Assembly: GCF_016086655.4 (NCBI RefSeq)
Contig: NC_052136.2
Coordinates: 42,090,492-42,154,491 of the forward strand
Direction: 5' to 3'
DNA: 64,000 nt
From: Lepeophtheirus salmonis
Lineage: Eukaryota; Arthropoda; Copepoda; Siphonostomatoida; Caligidae
Shown here: piece after piece, positions 10,391 through 23,285 of the stretch
Position numbering within the stretch: the stretch's first letter is position 1
Layout of the letters: every line of letters starts with the position of its first letter
Notes under the pieces: model-generated
Seen by the model: the letters and a program-made list of their open reading frames with translations, nothing else
What the model was told of the DNA's origin: nothing
The model's database searches: none
Translations under genes and position numbers: made by a program

Positions 10391-11540
10391 AATTTTCTTA
10401 TTTCCACTCATACATCTCATCTTCATGTTCTTGCCTTTATTTTATATCTTAACCTTTCCTCTAAAAGAAAATGAGAAAAATGCCCAATTCATTTGTTATT
10501 ACCTAGGTAATTAAATCCAACTATTAATTTAACAATTGTTAAAAATGTTTATGGCCTCCAAAAAGTTATCCAAATTCAACCAATCAACGTTCAATACTCT
10601 GGTTAAAAAGCAGAAAAATTGACAGCTGATATCAAAATATAGTGTACACTTTGTTGATAGTGATAGAACGCCGTCCATTAAATCTAAAACATGCTTCTAA
10701 ATAAAATAATTATATAACAAATACAACCATTTATTTACAAGAAAAGGTATTATTTCCTCACGCACCCTCTACGTAAATATATATATATATATATATTAAT
10801 CCCCACCTAAATTTCCTAATAACTATGGAGCAAATGAAGATTAATTCCTCATTTCTTCCTCTCGTCTTGTTGTTGTTTTTAGCTCCGTGTGTGTGTTTTT
10901 TATTTTTATTTTTTCATTCTAGGAAATAAATCATGATAAGGAAGAAGCAGTCCTCCCTTATTTTTTCAGCACTCTGAGCAGATTTTTTTTCCCTTCAAAT
11001 CTCCCCCTTCAACTCCTTTGTTAAGAAAAGAATGGAAAAAAAACTATTCTAATTACTTATTTACTACAAGAAAAATTGTTGTGAAAGTGTGAAGCTGTTT
11101 TGTACTTTTATATATACAACATACATTCGCCCTCTAGCGTGAATACATTTAAATAGCGTCATATGGGTGATAATAATACAAATTGCGCACCAGTTGGTGT
11201 CTTTCTTGCATTTCAGTCTTCAATTAGATTCGAATTAAATGTGATGGAACGAATTAATATTATACGTTGTATGGTTGGCCATATGGGCTATAACTAATAG
11301 CTTATTAACTAATACATATAATCTATCGAAAAAAATAATTAATGATTCGTGGAAAAAAATAAAAATACTAGTACATGTTTTTTATTTAAAAACAATATAT
11401 TCAAAAACCACTCTATAATGTCATATTAAATTAACAGATTTCTCAATTTTTTGCACATTTTTAGAGAACAAAAATGGATCAAAAAAGATCATTAATGAAT
11501 TTTATTTTTTTAAAAAAGAAAGAAAATATTGAGTGTTACA
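10391..11540. other. AT-rich intergenic DNA with an (AT)n microsatellite
   Basis: No gene recognised. There is a dinucleotide run of about ten AT units near 10777-10797 and a short GTGTGTGTG near 10.89 kb. Confidence 0.5.
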
Positions 11541-12198
11541 TTTTTTTTGTGCCCAGTAATTTTCCCTTAAACTATTTTTTCAAGTAACATTTTCCCTTAA
11601 AGTCATTTTTCATCAAGAATATTTTGTCTTAATAAATTTAGTTTATACGCCGTTATTGTTTATTATTGTTCAAAATTTAATGTTCCCTTTGAATTTTTTA
11701 ATTAATTTTATAACTGTAAAATGCATTAAATGTTTGTTTTCATAATAAAATTATGCTCTTTGGCCTCAAATTATGCTGGTTTATCAATCCATGGGTATTT
11801 TCTAGTATGAATAAGATTATCACTTGTTATAGTCGAATTGTTAACGTGTTTGTTCATTTTTTTTCTTTTTATACTAAGTTTATCACCTATTTTGTTTATG
11901 GTAGGAATTCATTACATTTTGAGATTTTGTGAAATAACTCCATCATTTTCTTAAAGAAAACAAATATTTAATGTAATTTACAGTAATTAACATTAATTTT
12001 TTAATGGTAATATAATTTCAACCAAAATTATGCGATAATGACGTACGTATTAACCTCATTTATTTATATATTAAGGCAAAATATCCTTAAGGACAAATGG
12101 CTTTAAGGTAAAATATCCAAAGGCGAAATTGTTTGATGCAAACTGTTCTGAGACAAAATAGTTTACAGCAAAAGTACTGGAAACCAAAAAAAAATCGA
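11541..12198. mobile_element. Foldback-like element with long inverted ends made of short repeats
   Basis: The left end (11541-11635) and right end (12074-12198) are imperfect reverse complements over about 95-125 bp. Read inward-to-outward on matching strands, TAAGACAAAATATTCTTGATG pairs with TAAGGCAAAATATCCTTAAGG. The match continues through ACTTTAAGGGAAAAT versus GCTTTAAGGTAAAAT and ends at TTACTGGGCACAAAAAAAA versus GTACTGGAAACCAAAAAAAA. Each arm is itself a string of short (G)GCAAAAT / TTTAAGG words. The right arm has an extra block of about 25 bp. The 440-bp middle is non-coding. No clear target duplication, because both ends sit in A/T runs. Confidence 0.6.
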
Positions 12199-12889
12199 AA
12201 CTTCTACAGATGATACATTGATGAAAATATTTTTAAGATTTTTTGCTGACCATTTTGTCTCTAAATATATAGTTTATGAAAAAACATCAATTGACGTTGA
12301 TAAGGCAAACACTTTAGACAAAAAAGGATACGAAATATACCAACATCCCTTTTTCTTAGTAGTTTATGAGCGTTGTGAATTCCCTAGAACAGTGGTTCTT
12401 AGCCAAATAATCTCCCGTTGGGGAATTTGTAAGGTTCTTAAAGGGAATTAAAATCTCATATAAACTGTCATACTTATCCAAAAAATAAGAGAAAATAATA
12501 TATTTTCTTAAAAAAGTTAATAATAATTTACTATACAAAACGAGTATGTTTTTTTTTTAATTCTAAAAATGAGTAATGGAGGTAAAAAGATTAAGACCCA
12601 CTTCTTTTCATTATTAACATCCAAATTGAAGCTCTATTGGGCCCACAAACGACAACCCTTATAATAGTTAAGGTTCTTTACACAAGATGTGTTTTTGCAG
12701 AAATAATGTATTAACCTTGTCCCGTTTTCATCTATTCAGATGCAATGGACCTCATTGATAAGTGGTAAGAGGAAAACTGGATAAATGTATGGTTAGAGCT
12801 GTACATTCCATATCATTTACTTGCCTATTATTCTTTTTTGTTGACAATCTAAATACTGTTATTATTTAGAAAAAACATTTGACATTATT
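12199..12889. other. Intergenic, possible hAT terminus only
   Basis: No gene. At 12389 the word CAGTGGTTCTTAGCC resembles the CAGTGGTTCTCAACC end of many hAT elements. I found no matching opposite end, so it is not called as an element. Confidence 0.35.
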
Positions 12890-13130
12890 CTTTCATTCTT
12901 CCAGAGGGAACATCTAAGAATAGAGTATTCAATAGTGTATGTGCTAATTAAAAACAAAGATAAACACTAGTTATGCGTCTATGTTCTTACTGGATTAAGA
13001 GTAGAATTGAGGATCGATATTGGAATAACTCCTGTCTATATCCTTGCTAGATATGGAGTCGGATTTTTGCGTATTTTTTTACCTCTTATAGCTGATTACA
13101 GTTAAATTAATAAAAACAGTTGAGCTCAGT
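12890..13130 (-). mobile_element. hAT-like element, family 1, copy K (fragment)
   Basis: On the minus strand the core ATCGATCCTCAATTCTACTC is present, with TATAGACAGGAGTTATTCC-like sequence upstream and AGCTATAAGAGG. Both ends are lost. Confidence 0.6.
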
Positions 13131-13894
13131 TAACATCAATTATTCTCTTAACATCAATGTTCTTAAACTCTATTACAAGTCACTCTTAGACACGAATATA
13201 TTTCTTTCAACATACCGGCAGTGCATACAATTAACAATTCTACAGATGGTCCTCTTCCTATAAGATATAAATTTGACAATATAAAACATCAATGTTCTTC
13301 TGTAAGGAAATGATGACTTAAGTTAACGACTTTTTTCTTTAAATGGGATCATCTTAAGTTTCTACAAAAAACAATTTCATTTTACTATTTTTTTTTAAAG
13401 CTACAAATTTGTATATATTTATACATAATTAAGTAATCAAATTAGAAAGTTTCGAATCTTTTCTCCACAACAAAGAAGGATTTAAATGCTTCTGTTGTAC
13501 TTTGTGGGCATTACTCTCACTACAATCTAAATGATGGATGGATAAGTGCTGAAAGCATTCACCTGTTCTGTGTGACAATAATTCTTCTTTTTTTTGCCCA
13601 AACATACTATTTGTTCTTAAAAAACCTTTATGTATGTTATTTTCTTATTTGAGGGCTTTCTAAAAACATATATATATCTTTGTATCTTTAGATCCATGAA
13701 TGAGTTTATAGCAATAATACAAAAATATTAACTGTACATAAGAGTATGAACGGGGTGTAACGAAGAAAATTCTACTCTATGATGTGAGCAAGAACAACAA
13801 ACCATAAATTCATTGAAATTGAAAATTACAATGTTTTTATATAAATATTGTAAATATAACACAGAAATGAATATTTTCACTTAATATACCTCCA

Positions 13895-14455
13895 TCTCTA
13901 CATAGACACTTTCAATCTTATCTGGAAGTACGTTTAGAACGCCTTATTACAGAAATCGTACATAATAGCCAATCACTCTTTGACTGTGTTATTCAGGGTA
14001 TCAATTTTTCAGTGGCAAAGTCTACAGACTTTCTTCCAAATTTGTGTACGTGAAACAATCCAAAGCAAAGGATTGAGATTAGGCCTGCAGGGGGCAATTG
14101 CACTTGAATTTAAATACTGTATAAAACACATTGTCTACCGAGAAATTCTGGGTCACTATTGAAGTGTAAACTACGGTATCATCCTGTTGCTTTGATTTCC
14201 TTATATTTTTATGGTTCAATACATTGTCTTCTTAGCAGCATTAAATGTATCTGAATGAGTCAGCAAACTCTTAATTTATTGGGCTCTGACAGCCTTTTTC
14301 ACAACTTTAGGGCACGATCGTAGCTTCATTCCAGAGCTAAGGTGTCTATTCATCCCTTCTTTGGCTTCTAACAATATTTTGACATTGTAAACAGTGAGCC
14401 TAATTGTTTTTACATACCTCCAAATCTGTAAAGCAGTAGTTCTAATCTGGAGAAA
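13895..14455 (-). pseudogene. Internally deleted mariner transposase
   Basis: Minus-strand translation gives an N-terminal helix-turn-helix region (IRLTVYNVKILLEAKEG, RSCPKVVKKAVRAQ). After about 200 bp comes the C-terminal end of the catalytic domain: RPNLNPLLWIV, IWKKVCRLCH, IDTLNNTVKE, LAIMYDFCNKAF and IRLKVSM. The third-Asp motif SPDLNPLDY has become RPNLNPLLW, so the catalytic Asp is replaced by Asn. The first two catalytic Asp regions are deleted, and there are several stops. Confidence 0.65.
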
Positions 14456-14589
14456 TGTTCCGAAATGAGTTATTTTGTCGATTTCTTCAAATATGTTAGA
14501 TTGAAATATTTTGTAATAGAACCAAATATCTACAAATATGTGTTCTTTTCAATGTGGCATGAGTAGTGTTATGTTGTTCTTGATTTAAA

Positions 14590-14835
14590 ATGCAGGTTTA
14601 ATCCAGTATAGTCATATCAAGACACGACCAGACCCACTTGATAGTCCTTAAAGAAGATATCTTGTGACGCTATCAAGTGTATTTTCACATATTTTAAATA
14701 TTCAATATTCTGACAGTCTTTAGGACGTGTCCCAAAAAGTGACAGTCTTAAAGACCAACACTTCCAAGTACTTATGGGACTAGTCCTAAGACTGGACTGG
14801 ACCGAATAAATAAGGACCCACACATCACAACTGAA
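14590..14835 (+). mobile_element. Short hAT-like MITE, family 2, copy 2
   Basis: Shares with the 2.19 kb element the right-end block GGACTGGACCGAATAAATAA followed by GGACC. It also has interior words GACAGTCTT, GACTAGTCCTAAGACTGG and ACCAGACCCAC. The left boundary is uncertain. Minus-strand open frames here are the repeat read backwards. Confidence 0.55.
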
Positions 14836-17692
14836 GAGTATTGTTTACCTATATAAAATAAAAATGTAAACAAATGGTAATGGAGTGGCTCCGTCCAGGG
14901 GTAAAATAACTCAACTCCCTGAACAGTTATATTGTTTAAAATAAAATATGGAGCCATGTTACTCACATTGAGAGTGATGGGAAAAATCTTCTCAGGATGT
15001 CCTATCTTTTTAAATTAATTAGTTACAGACTGTAACACCACCCAGTGGACGATATATATATTTTAGTTTGATCATGCCATTTGAAATTACTAATGGAGAA
15101 GTATCTTTTTTTTTTACATACCAAAGCTACTAACAAAATGCAACTTTAAGCATAATTCAGCATGACTTGCGCGTTGTTTACTTTTATGAATTTGTAGACA
15201 AAGTAACAGAGAGTGGTGCCGACGTCCGGCAAACTAATACAACTCCTTGATTTATAATGCTATTTAATTAATTGATGTAGGTGTATGTTACTGAATAGAG
15301 GCCCCATAGAAATCATATTCAGGCGTACCATTTTTTTTAAAGAAAAAGCAACATACTGTCATACCACATAGTGGATAACATATATTTTTTAATTGTTGCA
15401 ACCCCTATTAGTTTTTAAAAAGTCTAACAAACAAATTTACTTCATCATTTTTACGACCGTTGTTTTTGTTGTCGTTACGTTCAGTAATTGACCTTCTTTT
15501 TAATTGTCTGTTTACCGACATTTATACATACATCGAATCCAATAAAGAAACACATCTTAAGTTGTGTTATTTTGTTCTTAAAATATATTATAGATGGATA
15601 GATAGGTATACATTCATACGCTATTTAAAAAGGTAGAGAAAAAAGAAGAGATAAAAATCTTTCTCAAAAGGATCTTTAGAAAATAAATAGGATAAAAAAA
15701 ATAATAATACTAGAAGCAGAAAATCCTTTTCTCAAATTGAATTTATACTTGCTTAAACATATATTAACCATGGCTCTACTACAGGAGACAAACCTAGTAC
15801 AAGGGGAGGGGGCCCTTCTTTATCTCTCTCTTTCTTTTTCCCAATGACATTATCTATAAAGGAATAAAGAAAATCACTTTTAAACATATAGAAATATATA
15901 TGTATCTTATTAGGACATAATTGAAGAAGGGAAACCGCCCATAATGTAAGAATAAAAAGAAAAGAATTAATAAGATGGGAAACAATGATAGCAATAATAA
16001 TAGTAATACAATCCTAACATTAGTTCTTTACAAAACCTCGTATATTTATAAAGAAATCATCTTCTTTTTCATTTTTATATACAACTAATTGATATTTTGA
16101 ATTTTTGGTAGGGAATAATGGCAATTTGATATTTATTTATCAACTAGTAAAAGTACCCAGTATTTTTCATTACTAGGCGTCAAAAACAGAAAAACAAACT
16201 TTATTTTAATGCCTTGCAGATGTAGTCCACTTTCTTTTTTCTATATGACGCACTGAGCTTTAATTAAACACGCTCGTTGCTACATAATTATTTCTTAAAT
16301 CAAATAGTTATGCAGTTCTAAGATTTTAGCAAAAACTCAAAAAAACATATATACCTACTTTGGCATTGTTAATATAAATTTTTGCTCAGTAGCTTGAATC
16401 AACAAGCCCACTCTAAACTAAAAAAAATTTGGAAAAATGGCTGCTAAAATTATGGCTTTAGTATTTTAAACCTCTTCAGACCAACGGGACTTAAAGGCGC
16501 ATTTTAAAACAAAATCTTCTTCCTTGCTAAATAAATAATTGATCTAATTAGCCTTATGTGTTAAACATATACTCTATGAACCATCCATATTATTTAGAAT
16601 AAAAGAACTAATTTTGCAAAAACCCAACAACAATAGAACAGATATGGTCAAGGTATTTTAATTCAAATTTATTAATGTGGGATACGAAAAGAAGACAACG
16701 AACAAGTAGCTATCAATTTAGAGTCTATTGTATTGCTACAGATTCCTGACAGTAACAAAAAAAGTAGTCGATGTATTAACTTTTTACATGCTTGTGATTA
16801 TGAAGAAAACTACAGAAAAATAATTTTTTTGTTCGGAACAAATTGTTTGTTGAACAATTATATTAAGAAATATGTAGAATAAAATTGTATAACAGTCTGA
16901 ATTTATTCTTATTCAAATCCAATGTATGAGTCATGTTCGTACATGAAATTTTATTAATATTATGAAAGAGGCCAATTGTCCCTCTTGATCTTCGATGCTA
17001 TAAATATATGTTGATATTTCTAGCATTACAGTATCTTTGAGCCAGTAAATAAGTCCTCTTTGAATTCACACCTCGTAGAGTCAGCTGTTTTAAATATGAA
17101 AAGTATCAAATTATTAAAATAGCTTTAGGAAAATTATAGTTTGCATGTACTTGGCTACAACTCTCAGACTAAGTCAAATCATGTTCAAGTTGAGGTCATT
17201 CGGTTTCGATAACAGGTAGGTTTTAATCTTTGGGACATGTTTCGACGACCAAAAGGCCGTTTACGAATTCCTTTTTGCAGTACAGTGTTGTACAATTATG
17301 TTGTTAATAAAATTTGACGTCATTTTGAAAAAAAAAAGTGTCCCTTCCCACTTATGAGTTTATTTCGAAGCTCTAGTTCAGGAACAAACTTGATTTAACA
17401 AAAAATATACAAGATAACACTTTGAATTTTAAACATCAAAAATATATAATTTAATAATTAACGATAGAATTTCCACAAAAGTAAAAATGGTTTTAAGGGC
17501 CTCCGAGTTTGGATGGTAGACACTGATTGTTTTTCCCTTGACAAATGTTAAAATGTGTGGTTTGGCTAGGCTTTAAGGGAGGAGGGGAAGTCGAAAAAAC
17601 ATTCAAAATAACTCAAAAGATTCATGCAAAAGAGTTTTGAATAGAGAATACGGGTTTCTTTCATTACTGGTGTCAAAAATTACCTCTCCACC
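14836..17692. other. AT-rich intergenic DNA, nothing recognised
   Basis: About 2.8 kb without a convincing open frame, RNA gene or repeat copy. Short G-rich (near 15.8 kb) and TATATA words only. Confidence 0.5.
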
Positions 17693-17809
17693 TTCACACA
17701 GCTGTTTCCACCAACTTTTTGATAGCTCTCGGGACATTCAAGGGTGAGAACCCTAAAACACTTGCATGGACCCTCATCGACTTGAGGGGATTGGCATGGA
17801 CTGTTTTTG
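17693..17809 (-). pseudogene. Possible transposase helix-turn-helix scrap
   Basis: An open minus-strand stretch reads NPLKSMRVHASVLGFSP and VPRAIKKLVETAV before a stop. The pattern Pxx(S)MRxxA...xxGxS..TVxRAIKK resembles the second helix-turn-helix of mariner transposases. No further transposase follows, and the match is by eye and short. Confidence 0.35.
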
Positions 17810-17939
17810 AAATATGAACTGATTTTAATCACTGAACCTTCATTCATTATTGAATTAGCAAGTGTTCAGATTTCTATTTCCCTGTAATAGAACTAATTAA
17901 AAAACTTCATTTCATTTGAAAAGTTTTAATACTTAAATG

Positions 17940-18015
17940 TACCAGACCGAGACTTAACTAGACGGACTACAGTGTTCAGTCTTAAAAATGGATCGAAACA
18001 ACATTAACCTAATGG
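17940..18015. repeat. Possible family 2 fragment
   Basis: Carries AGACCGAGACTTAACTAGAC and TTCAGTCTTAAAAATGG, similar in wording to the GGTCC/AGTCTTA interior of family 2. Too short and diverged for certainty. Confidence 0.25.
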
Positions 18016-19014
18016 ACTCAGATGGTGAGATTTTGGCTGGGAATAGGTACAATCGAATTCAGCTCTATATTAACCTAGTAAAAACTTTTAATAAATTTTG
18101 GAAAAAAAAAACAAATAATAATAATGCCCTGAAAAATGGCATAGAGAAGATTTTCTAGAAATTTTAATTGATATATCTATTTCCCTCTTTTATCTGAAAA
18201 ATAAATGAAGTATACTTAACCCATTTTTAAAAACCAATAGGGATCTACACTGTTTTTTTTTTTGTTTTTTTCAATGCATTTGCATAAAAGAAAAGGGAAA
18301 AGGCAATATATAGTTATATGAACATATATATTTAAAGAGTAAGATATATTTTCTAATTGTTACTATGTTATGAGGCTAACTAAGGGTTAAAGAATTTTTT
18401 TTTCCTTAGCTTTTTCTACTTTCTAATAATGAGATAAGTACATATATTTATATTGCTTATATAATTCATTTGAAAAAAGGCATAATCTCAAATGGACCTA
18501 TATAAAGGCTTGAATGTTTTTTATTGAACATAATGTAAACAATATATATTTATTAAAAGTTGCGTGACAAGTGTATTTGTACTCAATGTTTTGCTTTCAA
18601 TGAAATAAGATAAGAAATTTTTTTTAATATTTTTGGCAACTATCATAATAAAAAGAAGCAAATACATAATTCATTTCTTATTTGGGCAAATTAAGTACTT
18701 TTTGGCATGTATTTGGTATATACTTGAGAACACTAAGAAGGTAAGATAATTGCATATATTAATAGATTTAGTGCTAAACATACCATTCTAATAAGTAAAT
18801 TTGACAATTTAAAAAAAAAAAAATTCCTATCATAATAATGGGTCAGATAGAGTTGCACTGATAAAGTATAAAAAAACGTTTTTGTATTACAATTACTTCA
18901 TCGATCTATAAATTGTGTATGAAGTCATCATTCCACAATAGGTGCAGAAAAAGTAAGTTTATATTTGTCACTTTATTTCAATGCTTTATAAGAAGTTTTA
19001 TATCATCGGATTTA
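18016..19014. other. AT-rich intergenic DNA, nothing recognised
   Basis: Poly(T) and poly(A) runs and dense TATATA words. No coding or repeat signal supported. Confidence 0.5.
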
Positions 19015-19385
19015 AGCCAAGTATACCCCATTCTGTTCGATAGTTGTTTGATAACGATAATCCAACTTCACAATAACCCTTGCTCCTATTGGTAAAAAAC
19101 TCTACAACCATTTGTCACAGGCCTCTATCGATGCCAAATTTATACCCCCATGTGCGCTGGTCATAGACCAGAACATGTCTTAGCCACTTGGTGCCAGTTC
19201 CAGACTGTTGGTTGGATGCATAAGAACTTCACATCCGATCTGTTTGAGTTCCTAGCGCGTCATCAAAGATGTTTGCGGCCTGGCGTTGTCTTGATGATAT
19301 CTTATTGTGTCTTATTCACTAATGCTTGTTATGTTCGATCGCCAGCTTCAAACAGTCGAGGTTTTCACAGTAGAGGGCATAATTG
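19015..19385 (-). pseudogene. Mos1-type mariner transposase, C-terminal half
   Basis: The minus strand reads through several frames as a Mos1-like transposase: LYCENLDCLKLAIE, QDNARPQTSLMTR (second catalytic Asp retained), CEVLMHPTNSLELAPSG in place of the SPDLAPSDYHLF motif (third Asp changed to Glu), FWSM and SAHMGV. A tail follows that still spells EFFTNRSKGY and NNYRTEWG. Stops and frameshifts interrupt every 20-40 codons. The plus-strand frames on top of it are shadows. This subfamily differs from the other mariner scraps in the window. Confidence 0.75.
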
Positions 19386-19638
19386 AGAAGAAAAAGAATC
19401 ACTCAAACCATTGTTGTCGAATCGAAAGAGTTTTGCTCCGTATACATCACAATTTTTTCTTGGTCGCTTTTTACTCCTTTTTTTCCTTTCAGCTCATAAA
19501 AATGTAAAATATAGAAAAATTCTTTCTTTGAGACTTCCATACTTGACGTACAATAATTCATGACTGAACAGTCCAAGTGAAAGGTAGTGTTTGTAGTAAA
19601 CACTCACATCTTTACAATGTTTTATAAGACAATAACTT

Positions 19639-19701
19639 ACTCACATTGAATTCAGAAGAATAATTTCTCCAGAGCACGTTGTCCATTGAGCTACGTCATT
19701 A
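19639..19701 (-). repeat. tRNA-derived SINE head (copy 2, diverged)
   Basis: The minus strand reads GACGTAGCTCAATGGACAAC, then GTGCTC, an AAATTATTCTTCTGAA stretch and TTCAATGTGAGTA. It aligns block by block with the element at the left edge of the window (TAGCTCAATAGACAA, CGCTC, AACTCAATGTGTGTA). Box A is well kept; box B is lost here. Confidence 0.5.
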
Positions 19702-22644
19702 CATAAATATATATATTATTATGACAATACTTATAATGAGACGTTTTGTTTAATACTTTTTATTCTATTTATTTGACCAAAGAATGCCTTATACTCGGAA
19801 AATATGTTCCTTTTCTGTTTCCATTTTCTTGATCAACGTAAGGCTATTTTTCTATTAGAAGCATAGTTATGATATACAACATAAAACTCAAATTAATACA
19901 ATCGTGTAAGTCTTAAGGAATTAAACATAAAAAAAATTTATTTTTTAATAATTATTCTGTTGTATTAAAATAAATAGACATCTAAAAAATCTTTTAATTC
20001 ATTATGACATCTATTAAATAATTGCTTTATTTCAGCTCCCTATTTCATTTTATAGCTATTCTACTCTAAAACAATCGCCCTTAGTTGGTCAAAAAAGGAG
20101 AGAAAAAAGTAGGTGTTCTATGAATAGAATATTTCGCGACGTTATAGAATATTCAAATAGAGTAAAATGGGGTCAAACGGGCGTATTTTTGTATTTGGAG
20201 CCTTGTTCCAATCAATTGGTGAAGCTTTCCAAATACTTTGTATTACTTTGTTAGTATTAGTAAAGAAGGGATCTGTGCTATAAAAAAACTATTTTGAGAA
20301 ATTAGAAAAGGAATAACTATTGTTGCAAGTGCTCTTTCTTTTTCGTTCATTATTTAATAATAAGTCGTCTTGCTATTAACCTTTCCGACTGAAAGAAAAA
20401 TGCTTGCCTATCTTTAACATAAATTGTTTTAAACTCAAGATTATTTTCGGACTAAGACAACCAACATTTTTTCTTGATGGAATTAGGAGAAAAAAACCAC
20501 ATTTTTTTCGGCATGCAAAAATATATTTCACTCCTTCTTGGGCGTTTTTCAATCATATCTGATTAAAATACTTACTCATATAAACACACATTCTGGCAAT
20601 AAATTAAGTACACAAAAACTAGCAAATATCTTACTCTTATTTTTTAAAAACACTTCAAGAAAAGTTATCTTAATAAAAAAGAGGAAGGAAACAGGGATAT
20701 AATAGTCGATGTAGTTTTCAAAGTATCCTCCCAAAATTATATAGCAAGCAGCTGATTTAAACTAGGGTTATAATTCTGTAATACTTTATGTTTTAATCAC
20801 ACCTTCCCCTCACTCTATTACAAAAATCACACCTCCAAATATTCGACGTTTTAGCTATCAATTACAATTTTTATAGCTTATTTTTATTCTGATACTAAAT
20901 TTAATTATGTTTAAGCCTACATTTTGTGTAGCAGCCTATTTAAAAAACACAATAACTATTGTCAGTTTTTTAGTATTAATAAATTAATTTCATTTTACAA
21001 AAAGAATAATTTTGGTGAATCTAATTCATAGAGAAAAAAAAAATCCTTTCAGGATCTTAAACTAGATTATATACTTTATCAAATTAATCTAAATAAAAAA
21101 TGCATACCAATTTTTTTCTTACTGTTTCAAAAAAATTTATTTTCGTGATTTTTTAGACATATTTTTTAAAACATATATTTTTCCAAAAAGCATACAGATT
21201 CTTAATTCTCTATTAGCAAACACCCTTTATATAACAAGATTAGTGAACCGAGTAATTAAGAAAACCCAGAAAATAAAATTTATTTAATTATAAGAATAAC
21301 AGTTTAACAATTATATCAATTACGTCATTTAAATTTTGTATTATTAGCCTAACTTTTCCATCCGTTTTGCACTCATAAATTTTAACTAATATTCGAGCAA
21401 ATATATGTGTAAATATATTTAAAAAAAATCATTTTAACATCATAAGATTGGAGTTTGAAGATATAATTTTCTATTATTATTGTGAAAACAAGTATTTTTC
21501 TATAATTCTTAGTTTATGTTAATTTTAGAAATCAAATTAATGTACAATAGTGTTGCATATAAACTGATTTTATGTTTCAGGAGCATACTGAAAAGTATAG
21601 GTGATAAAATAGATAAAATGTAGATTAATAAAAAAATAAGAAGCCTTTTAATTAATCTTGGTATACCTAACATATCCCAATTGAAAAGTAGAAGAATAAA
21701 TAAATTGAATGCAACTTATACAGTTTTATAGCCCATAGAATGGGCTATATATAACTATTTATGATAAAATTTTATATCTTGTAATTTGAAAAGTTATGAA
21801 TCGAATGCTTGAATACACTTATTTCACCCCATCCTACCTAATGATAAAAATTCATATATGCAGAGGTTTTGTGAAATATATACTCAAATTTTATATATTT
21901 TGCTACAATATAAATATATGTATGTTCGATATTAACGATACATTATACATTGAGAAAAGGCGAAATATTTTTTTCCCTCGTTAATACTTCAGGATCAGCT
22001 CAACATGAACATTGAAAAGAAATAAATTTTACTACATGTGACAATTTGTTCAACATACCAGCGATTTGACAAAATATTTATAAAATTATAAAAATGAGTA
22101 ATTTCAGCGCCTGAGAATTGTACATATGTATTGATTAAAAAAAATAAAAGCAATATTAATTAGACCGAGAGAGAAACATATATTATGATGGTAGTATCTT
22201 TTTATCTCTCTACTAGATATTCTTTATAGCTTTTTGCTCTAATGGATATTTTATATAGAATACATACTTATATGTATTTACAAATAGAAACGGCTAAAAG
22301 CTATCATCATCATAAAAATATTTTTCCTCTCCCCCCTGGAGCTTGCTATACGACTTGCAAACCATAGATTTACACGCTATATTTACAGCTTTTTCCTATT
22401 ATAGTGATTATTTTTTGGCATTATGATGGTTTAAAAACAGTAAGAGCAATAATGATTCATGATTAATATATAAATGAATGAAAGCGTCTTTTTGGCTAGA
22501 ATGGAATTTAAATCTATTAATTATTTCGTCAAAACATTATATTTATAAACGAGTATGCGTAATAATATCGAATAGTAACTATTTTTGGCTGAAAAAAATG
22601 AAACATTATTCATATGACATCACTGGTTTAAGAAGATATGAATG
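19702..22644. other. AT-rich intergenic DNA, nothing recognised
   Basis: About 2.9 kb of AT-rich sequence. A fragment at about 22.43 kb (TTTAAAAACAGTAAGAGCAA) resembles the 5' part of family 1, but nothing else is supported. Confidence 0.45.
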
Positions 22645-23285
22645 TACAGGGTGAGCAAGATATCTATGCCTCATGTTGGGAGCACTCTCTTGGGCAAACA
22701 CGGTCACTTAGGCAGCTTATTTTTATCTAAGATAGCTAGTTTGCACATGTTGGAAAAAAATTAATTGACGAGTTCATTGTCCCAAACATTTTGAAAAGAC
22801 ACGGAGCCCTCCTTGGAATCTGCCATCAGGAGCAACAACATATATGTCCACATGGATGTGCTAGAGACCAAAGTGAAGCCCTATATAGACATGTAAATCA
22901 ATGGTAGGGGTTACATGTGGCAGCAGGACTCGGCTCCCTTAAAAAAACCTCGAAAAAAAGTCTTAAATGACTCCAAGACAATTTTGACGACTTTTTGCTG
23001 GCAAACTCGCTGGATCTGAAACCAATTGAATTTTTATTTGTAGTGTGCGATCGAACGAAAAACCAACTGAACCCTTTGCAACACCAAAGACGAATTTATT
23101 TTTTGGTTTGAGAAGGAATTTCATTATTTTCAAAGGGATTGAGTGGGTAAGGCTGCTTGCGCTTTCGGCCTAATATGGGGACAATATTTGAGGCTGGATG
23201 TGATTTTATTACATAAAATAAATAAGAATCCATTTACTTTCAGAATATAGTTTTATTTTTTTTATTTAACTTCTGCCTGGAGAAG
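22645..23285 (+). pseudogene. Truncated mariner element, same family as the 33.3 kb copy
   Basis: Starts with TA followed by CAGGGTGAGCAAGATATCTA, the same end as the right end of the 33.3-34.65 kb copy. A large internal deletion follows. Then come transposase pieces: VHMDVLETKVKPYID, MWQQDSAP (second catalytic Asp kept), and a run with LDLKPIEFLF in place of SPDLNPIEFFLW. The sequence ends with the same GCTTGCGC...CGGCCT block. The right terminal repeat is missing. Many frameshifts. Confidence 0.7.

Noticed and set aside
12389..12460. hAT element starting CAGTGGTTCTTAGCC
   Set aside because: No opposite terminus or target duplication found within several kb.
21796..21984. 62-codon plus frame near 21.8 kb and similar short frames throughout
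   Set aside because: Low-complexity Ile/Tyr/Phe readings of A/T-rich DNA with no homology, splice sites or conserved context.
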